Numbered from the stretch's first letter, positions 52,300-60,326 are shown. The stretch: 64,000 nucleotides of DNA from DASUCS01 sp041166385 (GCA_041166385.1 JBEEFW010000138.1:1-64000), one strand, 5' to 3'. Notes: a model not told the origin generated them from the sequence alone. Numbers and translations: made by a program.

Positions 52300-53658
52300 A
52301 TGGCGTGGCACTCGCACCGGCTCGCCTCCGTGTTTGGGGAACGGCTGACCCCTGACATGTCGCCAGCAGCGTTCGATCGGGTGGTTGCGGATCGGGCCAG
52401 CGAAGCCGACGATCTCGATTTCAAGGGAGCGTGGTACCGGCTCTCCGGTCCCGGCAACGAGCAAGGCGAGGCCGCTAAGGACGTCTGTGCGCTTGCCAAC
52501 CGTCAAGGTGGCGCGCTGATCTTCGGGGTCGAGGATGAGGACGCGACGGCCGCTAGGACCAAGCCGGTGGAGATCGTCGACGAGGACTTTCGCCAGCTAC
52601 GGCAGGCAATCGGCAACCACGTCTCGCCCTGGATCGAGTGCGAAACCTTCTTCGTTCCGAAGGCCCCAGGTGCGACAGCCGGCTTCGGCGTTGTACTGGT
52701 CCCGCCGAGCGACCGACGACCCCACGCACTCGCCGACCCCCGCGATCACCGCCTGCGGTTCCCGGTGCGCGACGGCACCCGAACGCGTTGGCTGCTCGAA
52801 CCCGAACTCGGAGATTGGTACGCCGACCGGTATCGGCGAGCTTCGCCTGACGACCGGATCGATGACTGGCTCTCGGTTGGGCGCCGCTCCCGCGACTCGA
52901 GACGTGCGTGGATTGTCGTCGCTCTCGTACCAAGCCATCCAGGCACCATGACCGTCGATCACCCCGCGATACAGAGAACAAAGCAGTGGTTCGCCGGGCT
53001 CGACCTGAGTCCGTGGCTACCGATGCCGTTCGCTGTGGCGTCGGTGACGCCGGCACCACGACGGTTTGTCGTTGGGCCCTCGCACACCGGTCATCAGCGT
53101 GGAGCGCTCGGCGTGCTCGGTCATGACGGTTCCGGCTACTTCGCTCTAGAGGTGTTCACCGCTCTCGACGAAGCTGATGCCACACACGAGATCGTGGACG
53201 ATGTCGTCGGTAGAGCGCTGTTTGTCGGCGTCCGCGCCGCCGTATTGCACGCAGTGGAGAACGGAGGGTGTTGGGGCGATGCCGCGATCGAAGCAACGTT
53301 TGAGTCCGACATCCGCGACGCCAAGCCTCTGCGCCTCGTGATCAGGGACGAGGCCGGGAACGGATACGTCGAATCTGCAGGCCCGCAATTCTCAGCCAGC
53401 CCACACATCGCGAGCTCGCCCCGCGCCATCCGGCTCGAGGAGTCACTGAGTCACGCCGGCATCATGGAGAGCGTGCGTGCCCTCGGGAGCGAACTCGTGC
53501 AGCACATGGGCCTAGCGGAGATTCGCCAAGTAGACGCCTCGGGCGCGCTGCGCCTGAAAGCCATCAGCACGAACGACAGAGCCGCAGCGCGCGCCTGGTG
53601 TGAAAGCAGGGACGTGTCCTCGTCCGAGGATGACGTCGACGTGGTGTTCAGCTACTAG
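52300..53658 (+). CDS. AlbA_2 (Schlafen-type) domain protein
   Basis: Predicted 452 aa from ATG 52300. Residues about 35-90 hold the AlbA_2/Schlafen core: EADDLDFKGAWYRL, EAAKDVCALANRQGGALIFGVEDE. The rest is unassigned and globular, with no C-terminal P-loop. AlbA_2 proteins bind nucleic acid or act as RNases, and many occur in defence islands and phages. The gene is separated by 120 bp from the protease pair, so it may be a separate unit. Confidence 0.75.
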   Translation: MAWHSHRLASVFGERLTPDMSPAAFDRVVADRASEADDLDFKGAWYRLSGPGNEQGEAAKDVCALANRQGGALIFGVEDEDATAARTKPVEIVDEDFRQLRQAIGNHVSPWIECETFFVPKAPGATAGFGVVLVPPSDRRPHALADPRDHRLRFPVRDGTRTRWLLEPELGDWYADRYRRASPDDRIDDWLSVGRRSRDSRRAWIVVALVPSHPGTMTVDHPAIQRTKQWFAGLDLSPWLPMPFAVASVTPAPRRFVVGPSHTGHQRGALGVLGHDGSGYFALEVFTALDEADATHEIVDDVVGRALFVGVRAAVLHAVENGGCWGDAAIEATFESDIRDAKPLRLVIRDEAGNGYVESAGPQFSASPHIASSPRAIRLEESLSHAGIMESVRALGSELVQHMGLAEIRQVDASGALRLKAISTNDRAAARAWCESRDVSSSEDDVDVVFSY

Positions 53659-53945
53659 GGCGACGCCGCAATCCGTTCGGCGTGCACGACGTCGACCCGC
53701 ACGTTGCGCAGCCCTGCATTGGCGGCAGCGTGGGTCGTGACTTGTTGCGCGTCGCCTACAGCGCTCGCCGGCCCGCCATGCCCGACCATCCGCAGTGAGA
53801 CGATCACAGAGCCACCTTCGACGCGCGTGCGGCCGTCGTACCGGCCGAGATCAACGGCGAGTTCGGCGCAGTGTTCGACGGTGCGTTCGTCGGCCCGGAG
53901 ACGCAGCCATACACGCCAGACGTACAGCGGGGGACGACGCGTCAC
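53655..53945 (-). CDS. Hypothetical small protein
   Basis: Predicted 96 aa, convergent with the AlbA_2 gene (4-nt overlap). It has no known motif; the start is basic (TRRPPLYVWRVWLRLRADER) and the middle beta-like. Coding use is plausible but uncertain. Confidence 0.4.
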   Translation of the reverse strand: MTRRPPLYVWRVWLRLRADERTVEHCAELAVDLGRYDGRTRVEGGSVIVSLRMVGHGGPASAVGDAQQVTTHAAANAGLRNVRVDVVHAERIAASP

Positions 53946-54001
53946 GCGTGCACACTATCGAACAGATGTTCGTCCCCGCTGTCAGAGTTCAGAACGCTCG
54001 G

Positions 54002-54517
54002 CTAGTTGACGTCTCCACCGTCGATGAAATCCAGGTTGGTCAGGTGCCACTTGTCGCCGGTGTCGGTCATCTCACAGGTGAACACCGAGCGGAGACTGGC
54101 ACCAAAGCCGTTCTCGCTGTCGACGGTCCCCGACACGGTGTAGCCAGAGCCGACATGAGTCACCGTGTCCTCGTTGAAATGCGCGGTCGACGGTGACTTC
54201 AGTCGGGCCTTGACGAAGTCGTTACAGGCTGACTTCGCAGAGAAGTCGTTGTCGGTGCCGCTCGTCGACTTGCTGCCGCCGCCGACGATCGCGCTGATGA
54301 CGGCTATCGCGACGAACACAAGGATCACGATGAGGCAGCCGAGGCCAGCTTTCGACGGCGGAGCTTTCGTCTTGGTCGGGGCCGCAACAGGGGGCGGTGG
54401 TGGTGGTGGTGGTGGTGGTGGTGGTGGTGCAGCGACCGGCACGCCAACCTTCATGCCGCATGCAGCGCAGAACGCTGCACCGGGCGTGATCGTCGCTCCG
54501 CAACTTGGGCAGAACAT
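54002..54517 (-). CDS. Zinc-ribbon protein with poly-proline spacer and transmembrane segment
   Basis: Predicted 171 aa from ATG 54517 (GGGAGG upstream). The N-terminal zinc ribbon (FCPSCGATITPGAAFCAACG) is followed by 13 prolines, a basic stretch and a single transmembrane helix (LGCLIVILVFVAIAVISAIVGGG), then an outside domain (ACNDFVKARLKSPSTAHFN ...) of the type seen in DUF4878/NTF2-like exported domains. The topology (zinc ribbon inside) resembles small sensing or scaffolding proteins. The Pro run is coded by a GGT repeat tract. Confidence 0.7.
   Translation of the reverse strand: MFCPSCGATITPGAAFCAACGMKVGVPVAAPPPPPPPPPPPPPVAAPTKTKAPPSKAGLGCLIVILVFVAIAVISAIVGGGSKSTSGTDNDFSAKSACNDFVKARLKSPSTAHFNEDTVTHVGSGYTVSGTVDSENGFGASLRSVFTCEMTDTGDKWHLTNLDFIDGGDVN
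54396..54428. repeat. (GGT)11 microsatellite
   Basis: Eleven GGT triplets (plus strand) within the poly-proline code of the zinc-ribbon gene. Such tracts expand or shrink by slippage in threes, which would change only the linker length. Confidence 0.85.
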
Positions 54518-54628
54518 TGGCAACCTCCCCGCCGTGCCGCCCTGATCGACCGGGCCACCGTACTTCCCGCGCACGTCCAGATGCTGAGCTCGTTCGGCCG
54601 CGTCGTCGCTAACGCTGTGAGCGTGATC

Positions 54629-54641
54629 GCGTTACTAACGC
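54629..54641. promoter_or_regulatory. GCGTTA-C-TAACGC palindrome before the 73-aa gene
   Basis: A 13-bp palindrome (GCGTTACTAACGC) 16 bp upstream of the 54658 gene. An 8-bp inverted repeat TGTGAGCG/CGCTCACA at 54616-54623 and 54646-54653 surrounds it. A closely similar palindrome lies at 55121-55132 beside the HTH gene start, so both are likely its operators. Confidence 0.5.
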
Positions 54642-54657
54642 AAGTCGCTCACAGGGC

Positions 54658-54879
54658 GTGCACCCTGCGATGATTCCGGTCGACATGGGCGCCGACCTCG
54701 ACGACGTGCTGCGCGGGACTGTGAGCTTGACGGCGCTGGCTGCATCGCTCCGCTCCCGGCTCGACGCGATCGAAGGCAAAGAAGAACGGCGCGACGACTG
54801 TCAGCAGCCTGGCCTTCGGATCGTCATCACGATTGAAGACGACGCGGCAATCGTGGAGGTTGAGCGGTACTCGTTCTAA
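54658..54879 (+). CDS. Hypothetical 73-aa acidic protein
   Basis: Predicted 73 aa from GTG 54658 (ATG 54670 possible). Sequence has a helical start (ADLDDVLRGTVSLTALAASLRSRLDAI) and a beta-like acidic end (RIVITIEDDAAIVEVERYSF). It ends in 4-nt overlap with the convergent HTH gene and may be its partner. Function unknown. Confidence 0.45.
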   Translation: MHPAMIPVDMGADLDDVLRGTVSLTALAASLRSRLDAIEGKEERRDDCQQPGLRIVITIEDDAAIVEVERYSF

Positions 54880-55112
54880 GGACTGTCACTTGCGGGTCTG
54901 CCTGGGCCGCCTCTCGGTAGGCCGTTCTGATCCGCCCATCGTTCAACATCTGCCCACACGAAAACGAGTGCCTGCGTCAGAACGGCTATCGGCTCAGGGA
55001 AGTCGTCGTAACGACGTCGCCACTGATGGACCGTGTCTCGCGGGATGCCGCCAAGCCGTTCCGCTATCTCTGTGACTCCAACGAGATCGTCGCCGTCGAC
55101 CTTTCTTCCCAC
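54876..55112 (-). CDS. HTH regulator of MerR/AlpA type
   Basis: Predicted 78 aa from the GTG at 55112. HTH DLVGVTEIAERLGGIPRDTV then HQWRRRYDDFPEP matches the AlpA/HTH_17 type; QALVFVWADVERWADQNG completes the fold. Longer readings (ATG 55169 or 55241) put a near-perfect palindrome CGTTAGCTAACG (55121-55132) into coding sequence; from 55112 it sits 9 bp upstream as an operator, so I prefer the short form. It is convergent with the 54658 gene. Confidence 0.65.
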   Translation of the reverse strand: MGRKVDGDDLVGVTEIAERLGGIPRDTVHQWRRRYDDFPEPIAVLTQALVFVWADVERWADQNGLPRGGPGRPASDSP

Positions 55113-55120
55113 GGGACTGA

Positions 55121-55132
55121 CGTTAGCTAACG
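55121..55132. promoter_or_regulatory. CGTTAGCTAACG palindrome at the HTH gene start
   Basis: A perfect 12-bp palindrome followed by CAATTACG. It shares TAACGCAA-like sequence with 54629-54645 (CTAACGCAAG). One regulator binding both sites would be expected. Confidence 0.5.
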
Positions 55133-55283
55133 CAATTACGTCGGTCGTGTTCGTGCGTGGTGTGACCATGACGCTCCGTTCCAAGAGGATCATCATTGTA
55201 ATGTCAGAGGCCGTTGATGATAATACCGTCAGCAGATTCACCCGAGCAACAAACCGAGCGAGCGAAGGACGGGACTACACGAA

Positions 55284-55568
55284 ATGGTCGACCACATGGA
55301 ACTTGCAGGGCGAGCGGCAGAACTCATGCAGCGGGGGGAGACTTTCCGCGTCGAACTTGCTGCCGTGGCGGATTTCCTCAACGACACGGCCGCGTTCGGC
55401 CGAGACGTGAACGAGCTCGCCCGCCGCAATGATTGCGGCAACGCGCAACACTTGGAGTCAACGATGCGCTCTGTGGACGACGAGACTGGATGGACACCGC
55501 TGTTCACCTTGCTCGACGAGCTTCACCTAGACGACGCGCTCGACATCTACGGCAAGGTGCACGCCTGA
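55284..55568 (+). CDS. Hypothetical 94-aa protein before the serine recombinase
   Basis: Predicted 94 aa, helical, acidic (ELAGRAAELMQRGETFRVELA, DVNELARRNDCGNAQ, LFTLLDELHLDDALDIYGKV). No known motif. It lies 58 bp upstream of the serine recombinase on the same strand and could be an early control or directionality factor. Confidence 0.45.
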   Translation: MVDHMELAGRAAELMQRGETFRVELAAVADFLNDTAAFGRDVNELARRNDCGNAQHLESTMRSVDDETGWTPLFTLLDELHLDDALDIYGKVHA

Positions 55569-55626
55569 AGGCCTGAGACGCTTTCGTACTCGAGTCAGGC
55601 AGTAGGCGTGGTGCGAAGCTTTGCCG

Positions 55627-57705
55627 ATGACGTTGCGCATCGGCATCTACACACGGCTCAGCCACGACTCGACTGGCGGCGAACAGACTGCGACTGCTCG
55701 TCAGGAGAAGGCTTGCCGAGCGTTCGCTGAGCTTCGGGGCTGGGATGTGGCGGAGGTCTTCGAGGATGTCGACTTGTCCGCGTACAAGCGAGGCGTAGTC
55801 CGGCCCTCGTACGAGAGGATGCTCGAGCAGATCGCTAGCGGGCGCATCAGCGGTGTTGTCGTATGGAAGCTCGATCGTCTGGTGCGCCGGCCCACAGAGT
55901 TCGAGCGCTTCTGGTCGGTGTGCGAGAAGGCCGACGCGTTCATTGCGTCGGCGATGGAGCCGATCGATGCATCCACGGATCTCGGCATCGCTCTCGTACG
56001 GATCCTCGTGACCTTCGCGCAACTCGAATCTGCCACGATCAGCGTTCGCATCACGGCGAAACATAGGGAGTCGGCCGAAGCGGGCAAGCCGCCGCCGGGT
56101 CTGGCGCCGTTCGGTTGGGTTAAAGGAATGCGTGAACTCGACCCGGCTGAGGCTGAGTTGATCCGTGAGGCGGCGCGTCGCATGTTGGACGGCGACAACG
56201 TCTATGCCATTTCGAGGGATTGGTTCGACCGCGGCGTCCGGTCGAAGCGTGGCGCGCCTATTTCGTCGAGCGTTCTGCGGAACACCCTCGTCGCACCGCG
56301 CCTTGTGGGTGATCGGGCGTATCACGGTGAAGTGGTGGCGCGGGACTGTTTTCCTGCCGTGCTGGATCGTGCGACTTTCGCGCTGGTCGGCGCCTCGCTT
56401 AGTGGTCGCCACCATCAGGGATGGTCGACTCGCGCGAAGTATGAGCTGACGGGACTGTTGCGGTGTGGGCGCTGCGGTGCACGCATGAGGTGTCGCCACG
56501 CGGCACCGCGCCGGGTGTACGTGTGCTCGTCTCGAATCGGGGCTGGCTGCAATCGGGTCTACGCCAGCGCGGCGCAGCTCGAACAACACATGTTGGATTG
56601 CGTGCTCGAGGAGCTGCGGCAGCGCCCCCCGGAGCCGCCGGATCCGCTCCCGGTCGAGCAGGTCGCGGAGTTGCTCGAAGCGCACGCGACGGCGTTGCGG
56701 GAAATAGCCCAAGCAACCGGCTTGTCGGACGGAGAGCGCGGGGCGCGTCAAGCGGCACTCGTGGGCGCCTTGCAGCGTGAGACTGGTCTGATACTGCTCG
56801 GTGGTCACCAGCCGATCGAGTCCGGTTGGCGCGATGCCGCTGCCCTCAAGGCGGCCTGGCCGACGATGCCAGCGGCGGATCGCCGAGCCGTGTACGCGAC
56901 GCACTTCCACTACGTGGTCGTCAACCCTTCGCCGAACGCGTATGGCACGTTTCGACCCGAGCGGGTGTGTCCGGTCACGTGGGCGAGTGAGGCCGACCAC
57001 CCCGGTGAAGGTCTGCTCCGTGTCGCCGAAAGTTGGCAGGCGCCGGCCAGACCACGACGAAGCCGAACGCGTATCGGACCGCCTCCTCTTCGAGGGCGCA
57101 ACCAGCGCTATCGACCGGACCGCGAACTTCTCACCGCGCTTCGTTCCTGGGTTGAGAGCACCGACGATCCGAAGCTTCTCGCCTACGAGGCCTACTACCG
57201 GGCGCATCCTGGCATGCCTTCGAGTTCGACAATTGCGCGACGCTTCGGCGGATGGAGGCGGGCCCTTAAACGGGTCGGGCGCTTCTCGGTCAGACAGGAA
57301 CGTCGAAGCTTCAGCGACGAGGAACTGCGAGATGCGCTACGCGTCTGGATCGACACGGGCGGCGACCGGCGTGCCGCGACCTACAGCGCGGCTGTCGCCG
57401 GTCAGCCCGATCGGCCGTCATTCACTACGGTCGTGCTTCGCTTCGGGTCGTGGCCCGCGGCAATGGCTGAGATCGGCGAGGAGTCAGCCGGACGGCGCTG
57501 GACGCCGGAGCAAGTGCTCGAGGCTGTCGCGTGCTGGCTCGACGAGCACGAGGGAGCTGGACCTTCCGACTACGCGAACGCCGCTCGAGGCAATCCCAAC
57601 CTTCCGTCCACGGCAACGCTTGCTGCCAGAGTTGGCAAGTGGCGCGATGTGGTCGATCGTGTGCACGCGGCCCGCGGGAACTCGTTGCATACGCTACAGA
57701 TGTGA
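55627..57705 (+). CDS. Large serine recombinase with C-terminal homing-endonuclease-associated repeats
   Basis: Predicted 692 aa from ATG 55627. The resolvase domain has the nucleophile Ser12 in IYTRLSHD and the conserved ISGVVVWKLDRLVR and E-x-x-x-I-S-x-R-I segments; the recombinase and zinc-ribbon parts follow (LLRCGRCGARMRC ... CSSRIGAGC, Cys280/283/300/308). The final about 190 residues are unlike usual recombinases: three copies of an about 60-residue unit ending in [ST]T..xRFGxWxxA, the homing-endonuclease-associated (HNH_repeat) type. The usual coiled coil is short. It probably catalyses integration or transposition with an added DNA-binding array. Confidence 0.88.
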   Translation: MTLRIGIYTRLSHDSTGGEQTATARQEKACRAFAELRGWDVAEVFEDVDLSAYKRGVVRPSYERMLEQIASGRISGVVVWKLDRLVRRPTEFERFWSVCEKADAFIASAMEPIDASTDLGIALVRILVTFAQLESATISVRITAKHRESAEAGKPPPGLAPFGWVKGMRELDPAEAELIREAARRMLDGDNVYAISRDWFDRGVRSKRGAPISSSVLRNTLVAPRLVGDRAYHGEVVARDCFPAVLDRATFALVGASLSGRHHQGWSTRAKYELTGLLRCGRCGARMRCRHAAPRRVYVCSSRIGAGCNRVYASAAQLEQHMLDCVLEELRQRPPEPPDPLPVEQVAELLEAHATALREIAQATGLSDGERGARQAALVGALQRETGLILLGGHQPIESGWRDAAALKAAWPTMPAADRRAVYATHFHYVVVNPSPNAYGTFRPERVCPVTWASEADHPGEGLLRVAESWQAPARPRRSRTRIGPPPLRGRNQRYRPDRELLTALRSWVESTDDPKLLAYEAYYRAHPGMPSSSTIARRFGGWRRALKRVGRFSVRQERRSFSDEELRDALRVWIDTGGDRRAATYSAAVAGQPDRPSFTTVVLRFGSWPAAMAEIGEESAGRRWTPEQVLEAVACWLDEHEGAGPSDYANAARGNPNLPSTATLAARVGKWRDVVDRVHAARGNSLHTLQM

Positions 57706-58310
57706 GATCGGGCCGGGGGTGGTCCGACGACGAGCTGATCGATGAACTGCGCAGCTGGCTCGAGAGTTCGGACAGTGCATCAGGCGGGGCGTACGAACGT
57801 GCCCGGCGTGCGAACCCGGCGATGCCGACTCTGTCCACGATCTGCAGACGATTCGGAAACTGGCAGCAAGCTCTCGAGGAGGCCGGCCATGTTCGTGAGT
57901 CGAGGGTCGTCCCGCGCTACACCGACGCCGAGCTTGTCGAGGCGCTGCGCCGATGGCTGGCCGCTGGAGGCGATCGTCGCGCCGCCACCTACAGCGCGGC
58001 TGCGAAGGCCGACAGGCTTCCCTCGTACAACACCATGTTTCTTCGGTTCGGGTCGTGGAGAGCGGCGCTCGGAGCGGTCGGCGACATGCCCGCCGGCCGG
58101 AGATGGACGCAAGACGAGGTGCTGACGGCTGTCGTTGGTTGGCTCGACGAGAGCGACAGCGCAACCGCAACGGCATACGCAGGTGCCGCTGCAGGTGACC
58201 CTCGACTTCCATCACAGCTGACGGTCACTGCGAAGTTCGGAAGCTGGTCACGCGCTGTTCAAGCGGCGCGTGCAGCCCGTCAACGCTCCGGGGAAGTCGG
58301 CTCCGGATAG
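57702..58310 (+). CDS. Stand-alone protein of three homing-endonuclease-associated repeats
   Basis: Predicted 202 aa from a GTG overlapping the recombinase stop (GTGA). It consists of the same three-unit array as the recombinase tail, matching unit by unit (for example GGDRRAATYSAA occurs in the second unit of both). The HTH-like ends are STICRRFGNWQQAL, NTMFLRFGSWRAAL and LTVTAKFGSWSRAV. It probably arose by tandem duplication of the recombinase C-terminus and is expressed with it, perhaps as a DNA-binding competitor, guide or directionality factor. Confidence 0.75.
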   Translation: MRSGRGWSDDELIDELRSWLESSDSASGGAYERARRANPAMPTLSTICRRFGNWQQALEEAGHVRESRVVPRYTDAELVEALRRWLAAGGDRRAATYSAAAKADRLPSYNTMFLRFGSWRAALGAVGDMPAGRRWTQDEVLTAVVGWLDESDSATATAYAGAAAGDPRLPSQLTVTAKFGSWSRAVQAARAARQRSGEVGSG

Positions 58311-58507
58311 AGATGCTCGAGCGTGCCTGGCGTGATCTTGCACGACTCGATGAACGTGTCGACCTCGTCGGCCTTCAGGCGAATGACACGACCGAAGCGG
58401 TAGGCCGGGATGTCGCCCTGATCAATGAAGCGATACAGCGTTCGGGGCGTGATGCCGAGGCGCTTGGCGGCCTCGGCCGTCGACAGCCACTGAATGTCGT
58501 TCGCCAT
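58280..58507 (-). CDS. Excisionase/AlpA-like HTH protein
   Basis: Predicted 75 aa. The domain LSTAEAAKRLGITPRTLYRFID then QGDIPAYRFGRVIRLKADEVDTFIES is a standard HTH_17/excisionase fold, close to BldC-type proteins. It converges on the repeat-protein gene, overlapping its 3' end by 31 nt. Likely directionality factor or regulator for the recombinase module. Confidence 0.85.
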   Translation of the reverse strand: MANDIQWLSTAEAAKRLGITPRTLYRFIDQGDIPAYRFGRVIRLKADEVDTFIESCKITPGTLEHLYPEPTSPER

Positions 58508-58790
58508 GTTCCGCAGGATAACGCGGAAGCTGCATGTATTTCCATGGCGATCCTGTCACTTCGTAGCCCTACGCCGACGCCGGGATCCGTGAGGCGGGAG
58601 AACTCTGGTTGCACCTGGCGGCCGTAGCCATGGCGTTGTGCTTGACGCCGTCCGAGGTGGCTGGAGCTAGTGGGCGCTTCATATCTCGTGGCATCGGGCG
58701 GCTGCCGCACGGCGAAGCTGGAGTTGTGATGGTTGCATTGTCCGCACCCCGATCGTGTCCCGCGGGGGCAAGACCTGCTGGCAGTGACTA

Positions 58791-59840
58791 GTGGCGGATC
58801 GGAGCAAGCGCCACCATTTCGTTCCGCGGTTGATCCTTCGGGGGTTTGCCAACGCGCAAGGCCGCGTACTCACCTACGACAGAGAGTCGGGTGCGATCTA
58901 TCCGCAAGGGATTGATCGAGCTGCAGCACAGAACGACTACAACACGCTGACGCTGGAGGACAGCACTCGCACCGACACCGCCGAGAAGGTTATTGCTGAC
59001 TTGGTGGAAGGCCCAGCTGCGAGTCTTGTGCACCGGCTGATGCGGGGCGGACGTCTGGATGGTGAGGTTGAACGTCACGCCCTCGCCCGACTGGTCGCGT
59101 TTCAGTTCCTGCGAGTGCCCGGCAACCGCGAGCAGATCGACGCCATGCAGGACTCCTTTATGAAGTTGGACATGGCGGCAGGCGGCCCGATGAAGATGCG
59201 CGACGTCCTCGCGGCGGAGTTCGGCCGTGCTCCAACGGAGGACGAAGTTCGAGAGCATTGGGCAGCAGTGCGTGACTTCGACTTCACGTCGACGCTGCCG
59301 GCCGAGTACCACGTTCAGGAGTCGATGCGCATGCTCGATGAGTTCACGCCGGTATTGGCGCGGGCTTACACCTGGAACGTGATTCGCTGGAAGCGCCGAT
59401 CTCTACTGACATCCGACATGCCCGTCATGCTGATACCGCCGCCTGGATTCGAGAGTGAACCTGTCGGCCTGTACACGGCTGGCTCGATCTACTTCGCGAT
59501 TGGCCGAAGGGCTTCGCTATTCCTGCTGAACCGTGCACACGAAGATTCGATCGACGGTCAGGACTTGCCGGGCACCTTTTCGTTGGCGCGGCGGCTGAAC
59601 GCCATCGCTGCTGGGAGTTCGCGGCGTTGGGTCTACTTCCACACGTCCGACTCCCTCGATGATCTCCTTGGCAGCGGGTGGCACCTCGCTCCCTCCCCAA
59701 CGCTCGAGTTCGATGACGACCACTCAGTGGAGTTACGCAGCCGACTTCGCGCAATGGGTGAGTGGGCATTCGAGCACCCCAACGAGCCACATCCCTTCAT
59801 CGGTCCGTCCTCGTTTCAGCCCCCATGGGATGCGACGTGA
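58791..59840 (+). CDS. DUF4238-family protein
   Basis: Predicted 349 aa, GTG start. The N-terminal HHFVPRLILRGFANAQGRV and the later LTSDMPVMLIPP match the DUF4238 (PF14022) pattern, whose H-H-F-V-P start is thought to be part of an active or binding site. Family role is unknown, but members are common in mobile and defence-linked contexts. 283 bp precede it with no gene seen except a weak 60-codon frame, so it has its own promoter. Confidence 0.75.
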   Translation: MADRSKRHHFVPRLILRGFANAQGRVLTYDRESGAIYPQGIDRAAAQNDYNTLTLEDSTRTDTAEKVIADLVEGPAASLVHRLMRGGRLDGEVERHALARLVAFQFLRVPGNREQIDAMQDSFMKLDMAAGGPMKMRDVLAAEFGRAPTEDEVREHWAAVRDFDFTSTLPAEYHVQESMRMLDEFTPVLARAYTWNVIRWKRRSLLTSDMPVMLIPPPGFESEPVGLYTAGSIYFAIGRRASLFLLNRAHEDSIDGQDLPGTFSLARRLNAIAAGSSRRWVYFHTSDSLDDLLGSGWHLAPSPTLEFDDDHSVELRSRLRAMGEWAFEHPNEPHPFIGPSSFQPPWDAT

Positions 59841-59885
59841 CGAGCGGCTCCTTAGTCGGCGCGGCTTGGTGGTAGAGGTTGCTGT

Positions 59886-60020
59886 ATGACAGACACCGAC
59901 AACATGTGTTCCAACCCCGAATGTGTCACCGGAAGCGCCGAGGCGTATTGCGCCGAGTGCGGCCAGTCCTACTGCCATGGCCATGCCCGCCACCCCGACC
60001 ACACCCGACCCGCGGACTGA
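59886..60020 (+). CDS. 44-aa Cys/His-rich protein
   Basis: A 44-codon frame, MTDTDNMCSNPECVTG to HPDHTRPAD. Residues C8, C13, C22, C25, C30, H32, H34 and H37 suit one small treble-clef or B-box-like zinc site (CAECGQSYC). It follows the DUF4238 gene by 45 nt and is the last gene before the right attachment site. Small size but strong zinc pattern. Confidence 0.5.
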   Translation: MTDTDNMCSNPECVTGSAEAYCAECGQSYCHGHARHPDHTRPAD

Positions 60021-60170
60021 ATCAAGGTGATCCCGGGCGGCCGGTCAGCGCAGGAAGCGGCGTTGCGACGCGTGTCGGGGAAGTGGGCTGAACGCGCGGT
60101 GGACAAACCTTCACCACTCCCGCGCGGATCGCTCTCGTACTGGTCTTCCTGGTCGGGTGGGCGCCGCTCT

Positions 60171-60188
60171 GGATTCCACTGGGATTCC
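60171..60188. repeat. Paired GGATTCC motif inside the right end
   Basis: GGATTCC at 60171-60177 and 60182-60188, 11 bp apart, in the same order as at the left end (41812-41829). The rest of the 60021-60294 stretch is gene-free. Confidence 0.6.
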
Positions 60189-60294
60189 AGGGCAGTCCGA
60201 ACCTGGCAGATTTGGCCCGTAGTCGGCAGTAGTACATGAGCAGGTCAGCCCCGGTTTCCGCGCGAACTCGCAGGTAGCAAGATCGGCCGAAAGT

Positions 60295-60326
60295 GAATCC
60301 CGCTTACAGGTCGGCTCACCGTCACC
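60295..60326 (+). repeat. attR core (rnpB 3' copy)
   Basis: Starts GAATCCCGCTTACAGGTCGG and ends CCGTCACC, repeating 41728-41759 with one change (C to T). It is a broken rnpB end; the remaining RNA is not complete here. Chromosomal sequence follows, with no gene until 60466 on the minus strand. Confidence 0.85.

Noticed and set aside
54390..54430. CRISPR or minisatellite array
   Set aside because: The repeat is a plain GGT trinucleotide run in the poly-proline code; no spacers, no cas genes in the window.
58609..58791. 60-aa gene before DUF4238
   Set aside because: No site, no motif, no coupling other than its stop overlapping the DUF4238 start; probably chance.
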